Part shown: one piece after another, positions 22,338-33,994 of the stretch
How positions within the stretch are numbered: the first letter of the stretch is position 1
Layout: each line of letters begins with the position of its first letter
From: Przewalskia tangutica
Lineage: Eukaryota; Streptophyta; Magnoliopsida; Solanales; Solanaceae
DNA length: 64,000 nt
Direction: 5' to 3'
Assembly (NCBI GenBank): GCA_029844215.1
Contig: CM056725.1
Span: forward strand, 54,969,609-55,033,608
The notes under the pieces: model-generated
Seen by the model: the letters and a program-made list of their open reading frames with translations, nothing else
Databases searched by the model: none
Told to the model about the DNA's origin: nothing
Position numbers and translations under genes: made by a program

Positions 22338-22668
22338 CCATCGTACGATTTCGTGGATGCGTTCGACCAGTAGTCGGGCCGATGAGGTCAGCCCATCTTG
22401 TCTTTCAGTCAGAACTGTTTACTCGGCAGAGGGTTATGCAAGATGTTATATATCAGGAAGGTTGTAAGACTGCACAGGGTTCCTACTTTTACTTTATGAC
22501 AGACAGTGGAGCCCAGTTTTCGGCTATTTCTTTTTTTTTTATGGAGGTTTTACCAAGCAAGGTTAGGAACTCAGGTGAGTCTCAGTATTGCATTCACCCT
22601 CGGGCCGGTGTTTTTGATTTTCAGAGGTAGCTGTAAGGATTATTCGCCTCTTGTTGAATGTGTATTAT
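22338..22668 (+). pseudogene. Integrase core fragment of element K, part 1
   Basis: A decayed Ty3/gypsy integrase. Near 22498-22630 the frames give DSGAQFSA (second catalytic Asp region), GTQVSLS and AFTLGP (normally a AFHP-type motif). It ends PLVECV with YY across the C insertion point. Joining 22668 to 32660 continues NSYHFSIQMSPYEALYGR, so C split this gene. The 5' part of K is not in the window: LTR B cuts it at 22337. Confidence 0.75.
22664..22668 (+). repeat. Target site duplication of element C, left (ATTAT)
   Basis: ATTAT precedes the C LTR at 22669 and is repeated at 32655-32659 directly after the other LTR. Confidence 0.93.
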
Positions 22669-25624
22669 TGTCACGACCCGACCCCGGGCCCGCGACTGGT
22701 GCCCTACTTGGGCACCCCTGTCAGGTATACATCAGAGAATAGCAGCGGAACATACATATAAACTTAGACAATAAACAACAACAGGCTAGCCGATAAGGCC
22801 ACCTTCCGTAAAAATATACTCAATCCAGAAAATAGAACAATACATTTTTTCTTTACAACTCAATCCACAATGTGACTACAGACCTCTAAGAATAACAACT
22901 TTGGCGGGACAGGGCCCCGCCATACCCCTGAATGTACGACAACCGACAATGCCAGGGATAAGCCTCCGGAATAAAGGAGCTTCAACAAATGACAAATGAT
23001 CCTAAGGCGAGGATCGAAACACAGTACTCTACTGGCGTGAACGCAGCCCCGGGAGAGGTCGATAACATGTACCAAATATGTGGAACTGAAAGTACTGTAA
23101 TGAAATCATAAGTCTATAAATAAAACCGGAGACATGTATGATAACTCAATAAACAGTACACTGTGCCTTATTAACAATGAGAGTAAATAGGAGTATACTT
23201 ACAATATAAAATAGGAAGCTCACGATCAAAGCAGACCGCCCGCAGTGTCATTAAGCAATCCCACTCCTGGGACTATTTCACCCGCATAGATCACGTGGAC
23301 CCGCGTGAGGTATTCCTCGCATGAGACTATTTCACCCGCATAAGCCCTTACGGACTCGCATGAGGTATTCCTCGCATAGGCTGGACCCGCCCGCATGGGA
23401 CTATTTCACCCGCATAAGCCCTTACGGACTCGCATGAGGTATTCCTCGCATCGTGGGTAGCAAATCCACGGAAATATGCAATGCCACAATCCCGGGGAAT
23501 GACCCCGCAACGAATAATATATCACTAGCACAAATCCGGCTATCACACATAACATAAGCACTACCGGCTTATCATACAATATATAAGCAAGTTAAGAAAT
23601 CCCCTAACTTCTTACTATTCTTGTTCATATACACTCTCATTTTAGTTTACCTAAGGCATTAACATGTCTTTTATAAAAATCCGGGAATTTAACCCAAGTA
23701 CTACGTACTTCTACTCTTTAAAACAATGACTCTTTTTAGTAGAAAAATTCCAAGATACTATTAATCCTAGTATCAAGTCCAAATTACATTTCAAGGTAAG
23801 TCACAACACCCTTAGAAATAAAGTTAAGTTTCTAAATCAAGTGACTCCTTTTCTTATAAAACCTTAGGCAATTGCTGCCTTAAAATCGAATTGCCTTCAT
23901 TTAAATCAAGCCACTTATCTTTCCATAAAGACAATATAACCAACTCCCCATAAAGTCGTTATATTCACTTTATACCTTAGTCAAGTACAATTTCCTATCC
24001 AAGTGACTTATACGTTTAAAACGAAACAAGTATCAAAATACTTTAAAACTCTTCAAGTCCCTTAACTTTAAATTACTTAGAGTAAATCACTCTTTAAACT
24101 TTTCATAAAGCTATTATAACCAACTTCCCATAAAGCCGTTATACTAGCCTTATACATTACCAACTTACATTTTTCCTTATATCCAAGAGACTTTAAACTT
24201 TCCAACAAAACAAGTATCAAAATACTTTCAACATACTTAAAGTCTCTTAACTTTTGAAAACCAAGATATCCTTAATATTTAAACAAGTGAGTTAATTCCC
24301 TAACTCAATCAACTTGGACATTCTTAAATTAAGCCAAGGATATCAAATAGACTAGTTGTCAAAATCTTGTACGTCTACCGTACTATACATTTACAACTTA
24401 ATCATGCTCAAGAGATAAGAAAGTTCCACATACCTCTTCGGTTTAATCCACTTGCTAAGTCCAATCGTCGTATGTAGTATGCCAACCTATAATGACCATA
24501 GTACGTCTATTAACTTCTAGTTTCAAACGTAGAATATTCCAAGTGCAAGTCACTAAATTCTACGGAAAATCGGACAACACTTCCTTTGTTTCTACTCACT
24601 TTGCCACCTTTTTCAAGGCCAAATTCAATAACCAAACACGCCGTATTTAAGGCCCAACAAAGTAGTTAACAATAGGGGATTACACGCTTAACAAGACATG
24701 TAAAATTCCGCCCCACAAAATAAAACAAACTAGTCTAAACTACAATGTCCATTCGGCTAAACATAGGGGCAACAATACAAATCGTTTCCAATCCCTTTTC
24801 AAACCAAGTGGTTTAGTATAACATGATATCAAGCCACAATCGATTACAACTACTACAATCCTCAAGTAGGTAAACATGCGACGATTCTACATAACGACCA
24901 AAATTGTATTTCAATTTCAAAGGGCTAAACATGCCATTTCGGTTTTTGAGCTCATAAAATTTCATAACACTTATCAAACTTCATAATACATATCACATGA
25001 TCATTTCTAACTTATAATAACATTGAATCTTCAATTACAAAAGTAAGACGAAGATTATACCTCATTTAGCCCAAATATGGTCCAAGACTACATTTCCGGG
25101 ATCTTTCTATTGAGAAACACTTACAATACCCTTAGGTACCTTGGTTTAAAGTGGGGAGATTATTGGACAAAAATTGAAAATTTTCCTTCTTGAAAATACC
25201 TCAAAGTCGAGAGCTACATAAGAGCTCTTCAAGATTTCTTTTGAAATTTGCTAAGTGTGGAGCTTGTCTTGCACTAGCATACAATATATAACATGATGGA
25301 GGGTTAAGATTAGCACACTTGTGTGGCTTGGATGAGTTTCACATGGATCAAGTCTAGGTGGCCTTTGACTTAGTCAACTTTGTCAAGCTTCAAGACTAGC
25401 AAGACTTGGTCATTTAATTTATGGTCAAATGACCATTCTAACCATGACAATTTCGTCCATGACCATAAGGGGGGTGACACGTGTCGCCCTCCCGTTCGTC
25501 GCAATATTTCGTTTCCGACCAATTCCAAAAATTCCGACAAACTTTTACTCGTCTCAAATCTTAACATTTTTGAGTTCTTACGTACGTCCTTATAAACATA
25601 TCCTGGAATTTCCGGGGTGTAACA
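22669..25624 (-). repeat. 3' LTR of element C
   Basis: The 2,956-bp LTR has, in minus-strand order, a GACACGTGTC palindrome near 25479, a TATA-like TTATATATTG at 25282-25292 and a leader with the conserved GAGGTATAATC junction near 25060. CpG-rich repeats follow near 23240-23460, then a GGCGGGG/CCCGCC hairpin at 22902-22924. It lacks about 160 bp present in the 5' LTR (31968-32125). Confidence 0.92.
22902..22924 (-). other. Conserved RNA hairpin candidate in C 3' LTR
   Basis: The minus strand reads TATGGCGGG, GCCCTGT, CCCGCCA, the same structure as at 21420-21444. The second C copy is at 29770-29792. Confidence 0.6.
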
Positions 25625-25637
25625 TTCTTCCCCCCTT
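25625..25637 (-). other. Polypurine tract of element C
   Basis: Reads AAGGGGGGAAGAA on the minus strand, directly before the 3' LTR. The AACATTCG inverted repeat lies at 25641-25660. Confidence 0.88.
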
Positions 25638-28600
25638 AGAAACATTCGTCCCCGAATGTTCTTTCGGGAGTCAAACTTAAAGATAGCGACATTATTCTTT
25701 TACAACCCCTACGTACCAATATTACCACACGAGGCCACATAACAATACTCATACTAAAATGTCAAGCTGAACCCCATGTGTCAACGTCGGTTATCTGAAT
25801 AAAGCTTCGGCTGACTCTAAGCTTACTAATAATCTTTCCTGGATAAGCTTCGCCTTATCCCCAGCCCGCTGAATCAAGTCTGGACCAAATAACTGAACCT
25901 CGCCTATGTCGAACCATCCAACCGGCGATCTACACTTTCTTACATACAAGGCCTCATACGGGGCCATCTGAATACTGGAAGGGTATCTGTTATCGTACGC
26001 AACACAACAAGAGGCAATTAACCCTCCCGGCTATTTCTGAAATCAATAACACAGGCCCGCTACCTATCCCCAAATGCCTGGATAGTACGCTCTGCCTGTC
26101 CGTCGGTCTGAGGGTGTAATGCAACACTGAGACCCACCTGCGTCCCTAAAACCCTTCTGAAAAACCTCCAGAAGTTATCTGTAATCGAGCTCATCTGTCT
26201 GACATCATAAACGTAGGAACCCCGTGCAGTCTCACAATCCCCCTGCTATAAAAGCTAGCACGAACCTCAGCCGAGTAAGTGGTCCTAACCGGAAGAACAC
26301 GGTTGGTTTCGTCAGCCTATTTACCATGACCCCCAGGGAGTCGCACTACCTCTGGGTACGATGCCACCCTGTAACAAGATCCATATTAAATACCTCTCAT
26401 ATCTAGGTTGGGATTTCAATCGCCTGCAATAGCCCACTGGGCTTCTGGTGCACAACCATGACCTGCTACTAACTCGGACACTAAGCAGTAAACTCTGCTA
26501 TGTCCCTTTTCCGGTCATCTTACCCATTCATACATCTGAGGTCACGACACAACGTAGTCGACCCCGAACAATTTGAGCAATAAGCACTGTATGCCTCCCC
26601 TATAACCTGCTGACTAGCCCTGCAGCACTGGGTACACACAATCTATCCTCATCTCCCAGCGCCTCATCCGGTGCTACTCAAACAGGCTCTTCTCTTCTCG
26701 GAGAGCCGTATTTCGATACCGCATCATAACTGGATCCTCATACTGTCGCCTCCTTACCTCCCCAACGACGGGAGACTCGGCAACCTCTCGGATCTAAACT
26801 TCGTTAACCTTGGAAACAAATAATCGAACCCCTAGGCTCGGTAACTGAAGGATCTCACGGACCATATCCTGTCTATCTGGCTGCCCATTTGGCAGACTAC
26901 CCTTAGGTCCACGACAAAGAGTATCTGTAACTGTCTTGGCTTTCCCCGGATGGTATAGGATATCAATAACACAATCCTTGAATAACTCTAACCACCATCG
27001 CTGTCGCAAATTCTACTGCCTCAGTCTGCAGATATACCAGAGGCTTTTGTGGTCTGCACAAATATCCATATGAAGTCTAATATACGTCATGCCCCCAAAT
27101 CTTCAAGGCATGATTTAACTGCCGCCAGCTCTAAATCGTGAGTGGCGTAATTTCCTTTCCTGCTTCCCTAACTACCGGGAAAATATAGGCTCTATCCTTA
27201 TCGGGTTGCAAGACACAACCTAGCCCAACACCCAACGTGTTATCATAATAACCTAACCCTCTAGTCTCACAGGAGGGGTTATAACTGTAGTCGTGGTCAA
27301 CTTATCTTTCAATAACTGGAAGCCTTTCTCATTCCTGCGAAGTATTCGGGTATCCTTAATCTCACTTATGGTTCCTGTTTCCCTTTCTCTGTTGCAACCA
27401 AACTTGGTCACTAAACTTAGATTTGATTCCTTTGCTTGCCTCACGGCTAAGACTTACTGTCAATCACTTTTTAGAGGGGGGGGGGGATTTCCTTGATCTC
27501 GTCAAGTAGTAACCTGATTTTTCCTTCCCCAGTTGCAGAGCCTATAGCTAGGTGTTACCACATTTCCTCGAAATGTTCTTACTTCCCATTATTTACTACC
27601 GGTCTTTACACTAGTCTGGGGTAATTATATCTCGTGCAACCTACATTTATATCTTTACGATACTTCCTCGATCGATTCGTACGTCGTTCTTAATTACCCC
27701 AACACAACACTTTTCCCACGGTTATCTACAACTGTAACCTATGGCATAACGATACCGAAGACCTTACCAGTCTTCTATCCTTCGTCTAACAACATGGGTA
27801 CACGCAACCCCATAATACGCAAAACTGTCCTTTTACGTGGGGAAGAGAACTTATCTCCCTTTCTTAAACTTTCCTTGGAGTCACAACCCTAATCACAGGG
27901 TCCTCTTGCGGTCCAGTAATTAGCTAATCATCACGCACCGCCCTTAAGTTCGTGTAGATTTTTCCAACCTACCAAAGATGCCCTCAGCTTTCCGCCGGCA
28001 GCACCCGTACTTATTTTATCCTAGCCTTGCACATTTTCCTGAAATTATCCGGAAGGTCGTGGCCCTGACCGCCACACCAAACCAACCCCAAGTACCTGCT
28101 AGGGCACTTAACATAAATTCCTTCAAATTCAATTATGTCAAAGAAGGAAGAGTAATTCACTGGTTACCACCACTTCTCTTCCTTTCCACTCGATAACCGG
28201 CTTATCGGGAAACTGGTACCGAATCAATCTCTCTCTGTAGTCCACGTTGGCATAACAAGAGGCCAACTAGTCCGTACTCGTAATAACCTCAATGTCTGTC
28301 ATAACAGCTCTGCTAGGTCTGCTAGGGTCCAACGACTGTATCGTTACCGGTAATTATTATCTACCCGCTCAGCTACCACCCAACACCCACGGTGTAGTCT
28401 CCTCGAAAGGTTCTCATGGATTCAGGCTTTATTTCTTTACACTTGGTTGCTCTCTTTTTCACTGGTCGTACTCTTCCCGTACTCCCAAACTTATTTTAGC
28501 GTACGTACATAGCCTTCATACTGATCCGGGTCTCCAATCTTTGGAGTTACTAGATTAAACAATACAAGGCCCATTCCGGCTCTCACAACCTGGTTCCGGT

Positions 28601-29520
28601 GGAACACGTCCACGAACCCGTAAAATGGTTAACTAAACTTGGGCCCTGCACCCTCGTGACCCTGTCACGTAGCGGGACTACTACCAACTGATCCCATTTC
28701 ATTTCAAGCTATGGGGCGACCCTTAATAGATCCCCAACCCGACTCGGCGTCGTATTTAACTCTTTCCTTGGTCCGTCTTAACCCTTTACTACCCGAGAAG
28801 GCCTTATATATCTAAGGTCTCGGTGGTTATCAACATTCTTAGGCTCGCAATTTCCATGCTCCAAGCCTATCTTATCAGCCCCCCGTAACCGGGTACAAAA
28901 ACTTCTCGTAATACCATAATCGTGTTGTCTTGACCACAACAACCATACTTTCTTCGTCCGGATCTCGCCCGTACAATTCCCTTAAGCATACCACGTAGCT
29001 TAAGTTACTAACATAGTCTTCCACTTAGTCTCTTAATAATAACTTCTTAAGGGTCCACTACCTTTTCCGATAACTCATCATTTCCTAATTATCTCAAATT
29101 AGCACGTAAAACTTTGATGAGAATTCATTAAACTGTTTCATACCTTCCCGGTATTTATTTAGCCCTTACCAAATCCTGGTAATCTAAAATCATCCTAGGC
29201 AACACATATGTGACCCCCAAACACAAATCCGTATAGTTGTATGTCACAATACCAACTATACTACAAACATTACCTACCTGGATACGCAATCCACATAATC
29301 CTTCCTGGGTCACTGCTGCCTTTCTCGTAGCTGCAAACAATCATAACTGTTAGGGAGAGACGACCCTAACCATACAGCTCTATCGCACGATCTTAGAGTG
29401 AGAAGAATGGAAACCAATCCTAAATGCCCTGCAGCCTCCTGATTATAGATGTGGTGCACAACACACCGATAATCAAGACTCTACTAGACACGGTCTGTAG
29501 ACACTTTCCGAGGACTAACT

Positions 29521-29532
29521 GCTCTGATACCA
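29521..29532 (-). other. Primer binding site of element C
   Basis: Minus strand TGGTATCAGAGC, a full 12-base match to the initiator tRNA-Met 3' end complement, four bases from the 5' LTR end. Confidence 0.9.
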
Positions 29533-29536
29533 CTTT

Positions 29537-32500
29537 TGTCACGACCCGACCCCGGGCCCGCGACTGGTGCCCTACCTGGGCACCCCTGTCAGGTATACAT
29601 CAGAGAATAGCAGCGGAACATACATATAAACTTAGACAATAAACAACAACAGGCTAGCCGATAAGGCCACCTTCCGTAAAAATATACTCAATCCAGAAAA
29701 TAGAACAGTACATTTTTTCTTTACAACCCAATCCACAATGTGACTACAGACCTCTAAGAATAACAACTTTGGCGGGACAGGGCCCCGCCATACCCCTGAA
29801 TGTACGACAACCGACAATGCCAGGGATAAGCCTCCGGAATAAAGGAGCTTCTCAACAGCTGAACAGTGATCCTAAGAGCGAGGATCAGCAACCTGTACTC
29901 TACCTGCGGCATGAACGCAGCCCCGGCGAGGTCGATAACATGTACCAAATATGTGGAACTGAAAGTACTGTAATGAAATCATAAGTCTATAAATAAAACC
30001 GGAGACATGTATGATAGCTCAATAAACAGTACACTGTGCCTTACTAACAATGAGAGTAAATAGGAGTATACTTACAATATAAAATAGGAAGCTCACGATC
30101 AAAGCAGGACCACCCGCCCGCAGTGTCATTAAGCAATCCCACTCCTGGGACTATTTCACCCGCATAGATCACGTGGACCCGCGTGAGGTATTCCTCGCAT
30201 GAGACTATTTCACCCGCATAAGCCCTTACACTGCGTGAGGTATTCCTCGCATAGGCTGGACCCGCCCGCATGGGACTATTTCACCCGCATAAGCCCTTAC
30301 GGACTCGCATGAGGTATTCCTCGCATCGTGGGTAGCAAATCCACGGAAATATGCAATGCCACAATCCCGGGGAATGACCCCGCAACGAATAATATATCAC
30401 TAGCACAAATCCGGCTATCACACATAACATAAGCACTACCGGCTTATCATACAATATATAAGCAAGTTAAGAAATCCCCTAACTTCTTACTATTCTTGTT
30501 CATATACACTCTCATTTTAGTTTACCTAAGGCATTAACATGTCTTTTATAAAAATTCGGGAATTTAACCCAAGTACTACGTACTTCTACTCTTTAAAACA
30601 ATGACTCTTTTTAGTAGAAAACTTCCAAGATACTATTAATCCTAGTATCAAGTCCAAATTACATTTCAAGGTAAGTCACAACACCCTTAGAAATAAAGTT
30701 AAGTTTCTAAATCAAGTGACTCATTTTCTTATAAAACCTTAGGCAATTGCTGCCTTAAAATCGAATTGCCTTCATTTAAATCAAGCCACTTATCTTTCCA
30801 TAAAGACAATATAACCAACTCCCCATAAAGTCGTTATATTCACTTTATACCTTAGTCAAGTACAATTTCCTATCCAAGTGACTTATACGTTTAAAACGAA
30901 ACAAGTATCAAAATACTTTAAAACTCTTCAAGTCCCTTAACTTTAAATTACTTAGAGTAAATCACTCTTTAAACTTTTCATAAAGCTATTATAACCAAAT
31001 TCCCATAAAGCCGTTATACTAGCCTTATACATTACCAACTTACATTTTTCCTTATATCCAAGAGACTTTAAACTTTCCAACAAAACAAGTATCAAAATAC
31101 TTTCAACATACTTAAAGTCTCTTAACTTTTGAAAACCAAGATATCCTTAATATTTAAACAAGTGAGTTAATTCCCTAACTCAATCAACTTGGACATTCTT
31201 AAAATAAGCCAAGGATATCAAATAGACTAGTTGTCAAAATCTTGTACGTCTACCGTACTATACATTTACAACTTAATCATGCTCAAGAGATAAGAAAGTT
31301 CCACATACCTCTTCTGTTTAATCCACTTGCTAAGTCCAATCGCCGTACGTAGTATGCCAACCTATAATGACTATAGTACGTCTATTAACTTCTAGTTTCA
31401 AACGTAGAATATTCCAAGTGCAAGTCACTAAATTCTACGGAAAATCGGACAGCACTTCCTTTGTTTCTACCCACTTTGCCACCTTTTTCAAGGCCGAATT
31501 CAATAACCAAACACGCCGTATTTAAGGCCCAACAAAGTAGTTAACAATAGGGGATTACACGCTTAACAAGACATGTAAAATTCCGCCCCACAAAATAAAA
31601 CAAACTAGTCTAAACTACAATGTCCATTCGGCTAAACATAGGGGCAACAATACAAATCGTTTCCAATCCCTTTTCAAACCAAGTGGTTTAGTATAACATG
31701 ATATCAAGCCGCAATCGATTACAACTACTACAATCCTCAAGTAGGTAAACATGCGACGATTCTACATAACGACCAAAATTGTATTTCAATTTCAAAGGGC
31801 TAAACATGCCATTTCGGTTTTTGAGCTCATAAAATTTCATAACACTTATCAAACTTCATAATACATATCACATGATCATTTCTAACTTATAATAACATTG
31901 AATCTTCAATTACAAAAGTAAGACGAAGATTATACCTCATTTAGCCCAAATTTGGTCCAAGACTACAAGTCGATCCTTAGAAACTTTAGCTCCTCCTTTC
32001 GACGTTCCTATCCACTCCAAGCAATCCTTAGAAGCTCATGAACAACTCATCTTCAAGTTCCAACTTCAAAGTTGAAGAACCTCTTAGGTTTTCGCCTTGC
32101 GACTAATACGAAAACACCACATTTCCGGGATCTTTCTATTGAGAAACACTTACAATACCCTTAGGTACCTTGGTTTAATGTGGGGAGATTATTGGACAAA
32201 AATTGAAAATTTTCCTTCTTGAAAATACCTCAAAGTCGAGAGCTACATAAGAGCTCTTCAAGATTTCTTTTGAAATTTGCTAAGTGTGGAGCTTGTCTTG
32301 CACTAGCATACAATATATAACATGATGGAGGGTTAAGATTAGCACACTTGTGTGGCTTGGATGAGTTTCACATGGATCAAGTCTAGGTGGCCTTTGACTT
32401 AGTCAACTTTGTCAAGCTTCAAGACTAGCAAGACTTGGTCATTTAATTTATGGTCAAATGACCATTCTAACCATGACAATTTCGTCCATGACCATAAGGG

Positions 32501-32654
32501 GGGTGACACGTGTCGTCCTCCCGTTCGTCGCAATATTTCGTTCCCGACCAATTCCAAAAAATTCCGACAAACTTTTACTCGTCTCAAATCTTAACATTTT
32601 CGAGTTCTTACGTACGTCCTTATAAACACATCCTGGAATTTCCGGGGTGTAACA
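29537..32654 (-). repeat. 5' LTR of element C
   Basis: The 3,118-bp LTR nearly equals 22669-25624. It has TATA at about 32311-32321, GACACGTGTC near 32505 and the hairpin at 29770-29792. It keeps a leader segment (31968-32125) that the 3' LTR has lost. At CAG/CTG positions the two LTRs disagree: AACAGCTGAACAGTG here corresponds to AACAAATGACAAATG at 22984. Confidence 0.92.
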
Positions 32655-32659
32655 ATTAT
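32655..32659 (+). repeat. Target site duplication of element C, right (ATTAT)
   Basis: Matches 22664-22668 and lies within the split integrase text of K. Confidence 0.93.
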
Positions 32660-33466
32660 AATAGCTACCATTTCAGTATTCAGATGTCACCTTATGAAGC
32701 CTTGTATGGGCGGTAGTGTAGGTTGCCGGTCGATTGGTTCGATGTTGGCAAGGTTCAGATTGTTGGTTCATACATGATTCAGCAGGATGTGGATAGGGTG
32801 AAGCTTATCCAGGAGAGGTTATTGACAGCTCAGAGTCAACAGGAGTCGTGCGGATAATCTGCGTCGATACTTGGAGTTCAGATTGACGGTCGGTCTTCTT
32901 GAAGGTACCACCCCGGAAGGGTGTGACGAGATTGGGAAAGCAGGGGAAACTTAGCCCGAGTTACTTTGGGCCTTTTCAGATCATGTGAAGAATAGGCCAG
33001 GTTGCCTATATGTTAGCATTTGCCGTCCGACTTAGGAGGCAGTACGTCCGGTCTTTCATGTTGCTATATTCGGAAAAGTATCGGAGATCCATCCAGAGTG
33101 TCCCCAGTCAATGATGACCAAGTTGGAAATAGTAACCCCGAGATTTTGGAAACTGAAGCAATAACAGAAAGGTGGTAAGTTTATGTAGGAAGTGTTCGAG
33201 TGTACGGGGAGGGTACGATGAGTAAGAGAATAGAAGTGATCATTACTTTTGTGAAGTAAGGGTGCGAAGGGAGTATCCTTTAGACCTTGGGTAGGAGCTT
33301 TTGTGATGCTAGAGGTGATTCCTCGTGGACTTGGAGTTAAGTATTTGCGCGTGTGTTATGTTATGGCCAGGTACGGCATGATTGGTTTCGTAAGTATATT
33401 AGTGAAGACTATACCGGCGCTAGCGTGTTTTGAGACTTAGAAGGAACATTCGGGAGGAATGTTTCT
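32660..33466 (+). pseudogene. Integrase C-terminal fragment and 3' untranslated part of element K
   Basis: Continues from 22668. NSYHFSIQMSPYEALYGR is followed by a stop where Lys-Cys is usual. WFDVGKVQIVG and DRVKLIQERLLTAQSQQES then run to about 32850, after which stops and frame changes accumulate. From about 33120 no coding motif is visible. A worn version of the AACATTCG repeat lies near 33445. K is clearly older than C. Confidence 0.78.
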
Positions 33467-33479
33467 AAGGGGGGAAGAA
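33467..33479 (+). other. Polypurine tract of element K
   Basis: AAGGGGGGAAGAA directly before the LTR at 33480. Confidence 0.88.
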
Positions 33480-33697
33480 TGTTATACCCCGTATTTCCAG
33501 AGTATGTATGTGAGGACGTACGTACGAGAATACGACAGTAATTTTGGAAAGGAAGAAAGATGTGATTTTTCGACGGAAAAGTTTCCGGTTTTTGTGAAGT
33601 AAAAAGGTTCGTTAATGGGAATTGGATTCCCAGATTTGGTATTCAGACTTTTTGGAATATTTTAGAAGTATTGGAATTTTAAATTTCCGGAATTAGT

Positions 33698-33994
33698 CAC
33701 GTGGGGCCCACGAGAGAATTTACGGTTTTGTGAGGCCCACTTTATTTTCGAATTTTTGGCATTACGGATATTTTAGGAAAATGAATATTTTGGACCAACG
33801 AGAGGGCGACATGTGTCACCCTCAAGTGGACGGTTTAGATGAGGAATTGTTGGGCACGTTTTTTGTGTTTTAAAGGCCAAAAATGTTTGGTCAATGTCTT
33901 GAAGATATTTGTGTAGTAGATAGATAAGGTAGCACTTGTCCTAATCTACACCATCCATTTGCTTGAATCTTGACCCTTGAGTGTTCTATAAATA
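33698..33994 (+). promoter_or_regulatory. U3 promoter of K LTR: G-box, GGGGCCCAC, palindrome, TATA
   Basis: CACGTG is at 33698-33703, joined to GTGGGGCCCAC. TGAGGCCCAC lies at 33731. A near-perfect palindrome (GAGGGCGACA and TGTCACCCTC arms) spans 33802-33823, and CTATAAATA lies at 33986-33994. Confidence 0.5.

Larger units (their letters stand above)
25625..29536 (-). pseudogene. Degenerate gag-pol internal region of element C
   Basis: Recognisable minus-strand parts, reading from 29536 down: a leader; a 61-codon open start (29155-29340, MFAATRKAAVTQEGLCGLRI) that is not the usual gag start; protease text near 28220-28270. The RT/RNase H join lies at 27253-27444 (FQLLKDKLTTTTVITPP), RNase H (THDLELAA) near 27110-27170, and the RNase H-integrase linker at 26794-27009 (WWLELFKDCVIDILYHPGKA). 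The integrase tail is near 25830-26000 (SIQMAPYEALYVRKC). The RT palm with its FIDD box is missing. The zinc knuckle is not visible. Confidence 0.75.
22669..32654 (-). mobile_element. Element C, minus-strand Ty3/gypsy with two LTRs
   Basis: On the minus strand: 5' LTR 29537-32654, PBS 29521-29532, internal 25625-29536, purine tract 25625-25637, 3' LTR 22669-25624, and ATTAT duplications outside. The LTRs are very alike outside CAG/CTG sites and one 160-bp deletion, so insertion is fairly recent. The RT palm is absent and no long ORF remains. The element lies in the integrase of K. Confidence 0.93.
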
